From Geotrypetes seraphini (Eukaryota; Chordata; Amphibia; Gymnophiona; Dermophiidae), in assembly GCF_902459505.1 (NCBI RefSeq), contig NC_047094.1, positions 29,187,241-29,251,240 on the forward strand: DNA of 64,000 nt, given 5' to 3'. Positions 63,013-64,000 of the stretch are shown in pieces. Below the pieces are notes generated by a model. That model was not told the origin of the DNA. It saw nothing but the letters and a program-made list of their open reading frames with translations, and ran no database searches. Within the stretch, counting starts at the first letter, position 1, and each line of letters starts with the position of its first letter. A program made the position numbers and the translations under genes.

Positions 63013-63345
63013 AATGACAATAATTTAGCTACCTACTATTCTGTTAAATACACCCATGTACAATACATACTTTGTAGGTGGGCAGAGTCTACCAGACACG
63101 GGCAACTCCAGTCCTCGAGGGTCGGAATCCAATCGGGTTTTCAGGAGTTCCTCAATAAATATGATCTATTTGTATGCACTGCTTTCAATGCATATTCATT
63201 GGGGAAATCCTGAAAACCCGATTGGATTCCGGGCCTCGAGGACCGGAGCTGCCCATGTCTGAAAGCATAGACAATAATCTAGCTACATACTATTCTGTTA
63301 AATACACCCATGTATACTTAGTAGGTGGGCAGAGTCTAAGCATAG
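63013..63345. repeat. Tandem duplication with a MITE at the junction
   Basis: 63017-63090 and 63271-63340 share AGCTAC.TACTATTCTGTTAA, ATACACCCATGTA and GTAGGTGGGCAGAGTCTA. The MITE 63093-63261 lies between the copies. Confidence 0.8.
63093..63261. mobile_element. hAT MITE (GGGCAACTCCGG family), second copy
   Basis: CAGACACGGGCAACTCCAGT at the left and GAGCTGCCCATGTCTG at the right; palindromic body as in 40429-40599. No simple 8-bp duplication is seen. Confidence 0.8.
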
Positions 63346-63350
63346 ACAGG

Positions 63351-63555
63351 GCACACAATTAAATGCCTATCTCCCCAAATTAGGTGCCATCATTTACCCC
63401 TTGAAAGTGCCCACGTCTACTGTTCTATACAGGAAGTAGGTAGGTATCATTAGGCAACCTTTTAAAGCGTTGTCCTTTCAAAGGTCAATATAAACGTTAA
63501 ATAATAATAATAAAAAAAATAAATTACAGAAAGGCATGCTCTCTTTGTGAAAAAA
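63351..63555. other. Short AT-rich spacer
   Basis: Nothing recognised; marks the switch from repeat-rich to CpG-rich DNA. Confidence 0.3.
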
Positions 63556-64000
63556 TTATCCGGCAAGGAGAGGTCCACAATCGTCCGTTATCCTCAACTC
63601 CCATCCCGAGAAAGGCAAGCGAAGCAACTGCCCTCCGTCAGGCCTGGCTTCTTGGCCAGCGTCTCCGTGACCCACGCTCTTTGCGCCGGCCGAAGCTCGG
63701 AAAGAAGTTTCCTCTCCCGGCGGGGCCAGCAAAGCGCCCACCCCAGACTTTCCCCTCTCAGCGCCAGCAGGCCGCACGCAACCTGACGGCAGCCCCCGAA
63801 CTCCCCGCCAGTATCCCAGCATGCCTTTCTGCAGCGGGAGGCAGGAGCAGAGAGACTGCACGGAGGAGACAGCTGGCCGCCGCTACTGAGGGGAAGACGG
63901 AACTTCTCCGTCTTTAGCAAGCGCGGCTGAAGACCGTAAACGCTCCCAGCGTTCCGTTCTTGACCCTCCTAGTCCCCCCGCTTCTCCCGTCAATCTTTCA
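63556..64000. promoter_or_regulatory. CpG-rich island, probable host promoter
   Basis: The last ~445 bases are GC-rich with many CG dinucleotides, contain none of the repeats seen elsewhere, and hold a ZNF143-type core TCCCAGCATGC at 63814-63824 (family consensus ACTACAnnTCCCAGCATGC). This suggests the 5' end of a host gene. Direction and transcription start cannot be set from here; overlapping frames on both strands are not called as genes. Confidence 0.5.

Noticed and set aside
63556-63920. Frames of 70-108 residues on both strands
   Set aside because: Typical of CpG-island DNA; overlapping frames on both strands and no recognised protein.

Overview
This is 64 kb of vertebrate nuclear DNA made almost entirely of transposable-element fossils. 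I find no bacterial features (no operons, rRNA or CRISPR) and no spliced host gene that I can support. Three things point to a large, repeat-rich amphibian genome, most likely a caecilian: many CR1 LINEs ending in (TTATGTTC)n or in a tail containing CATAGAAACATGATGGCAG, L2-like and L1-like LINEs, Penelope-like pieces, tRNA SINEs, and dozens of short hAT and Tc1/mariner non-autonomous elements. The caecilian assignment rests on my memory of these repeat families and is an inference.

Layout. 1-1.1 kb: GC-rich palindromic DNA transposon. 1.5-4.7 kb: two hAT elements flanking a tiny hAT MITE. 4.9-10 kb: L2-like and CR1 fragments. 10.3-14.4 kb: TIR elements, an internally deleted mariner and a GC-rich palindromic element. 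14.7-21.1 kb: a nest in which a nearly complete CR1 (intact ORF1 with SGNH esterase, frameshifted ORF2, two promoter-like 5' repeats) sits inside a hAT, itself inside a Tc1/mariner-type element; both outer layers have visible target duplications. 22-28 kb: SINEs and two more copies of that mariner family. 31.3-33.7 kb: a 5'-truncated CR1 with an open reverse-transcriptase frame, inserted in a hAT MITE. 34-40 kb: L2-like LINE and Penelope-like segments carrying hammerhead-ribozyme-like motifs. 40-51 kb: hAT MITEs, CR1 3' ends, mariner/Tigger pieces, a SINE and an antisense 5S rRNA relic. 52-60.8 kb: relics of L1 ORF1, L2 and CR1. 61.1-62.6 kb: a 324-bp inverted duplication that looks identical in both arms. 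63.56-64 kb: a CpG-rich, repeat-free end that looks like a host promoter.

The most interesting signals are the hammerhead-like folds at 37.63 and 39.92 kb, which support each other by covariation, the templated inverted duplication at 61-62.6 kb, and the promoter-like terminal CpG island. Several unique AT-balanced blocks (12.6-13.1, 21.2-21.8, 44.1-44.6 kb) could be conserved regulatory elements, suggesting an intergenic or intronic landscape of a host gene.
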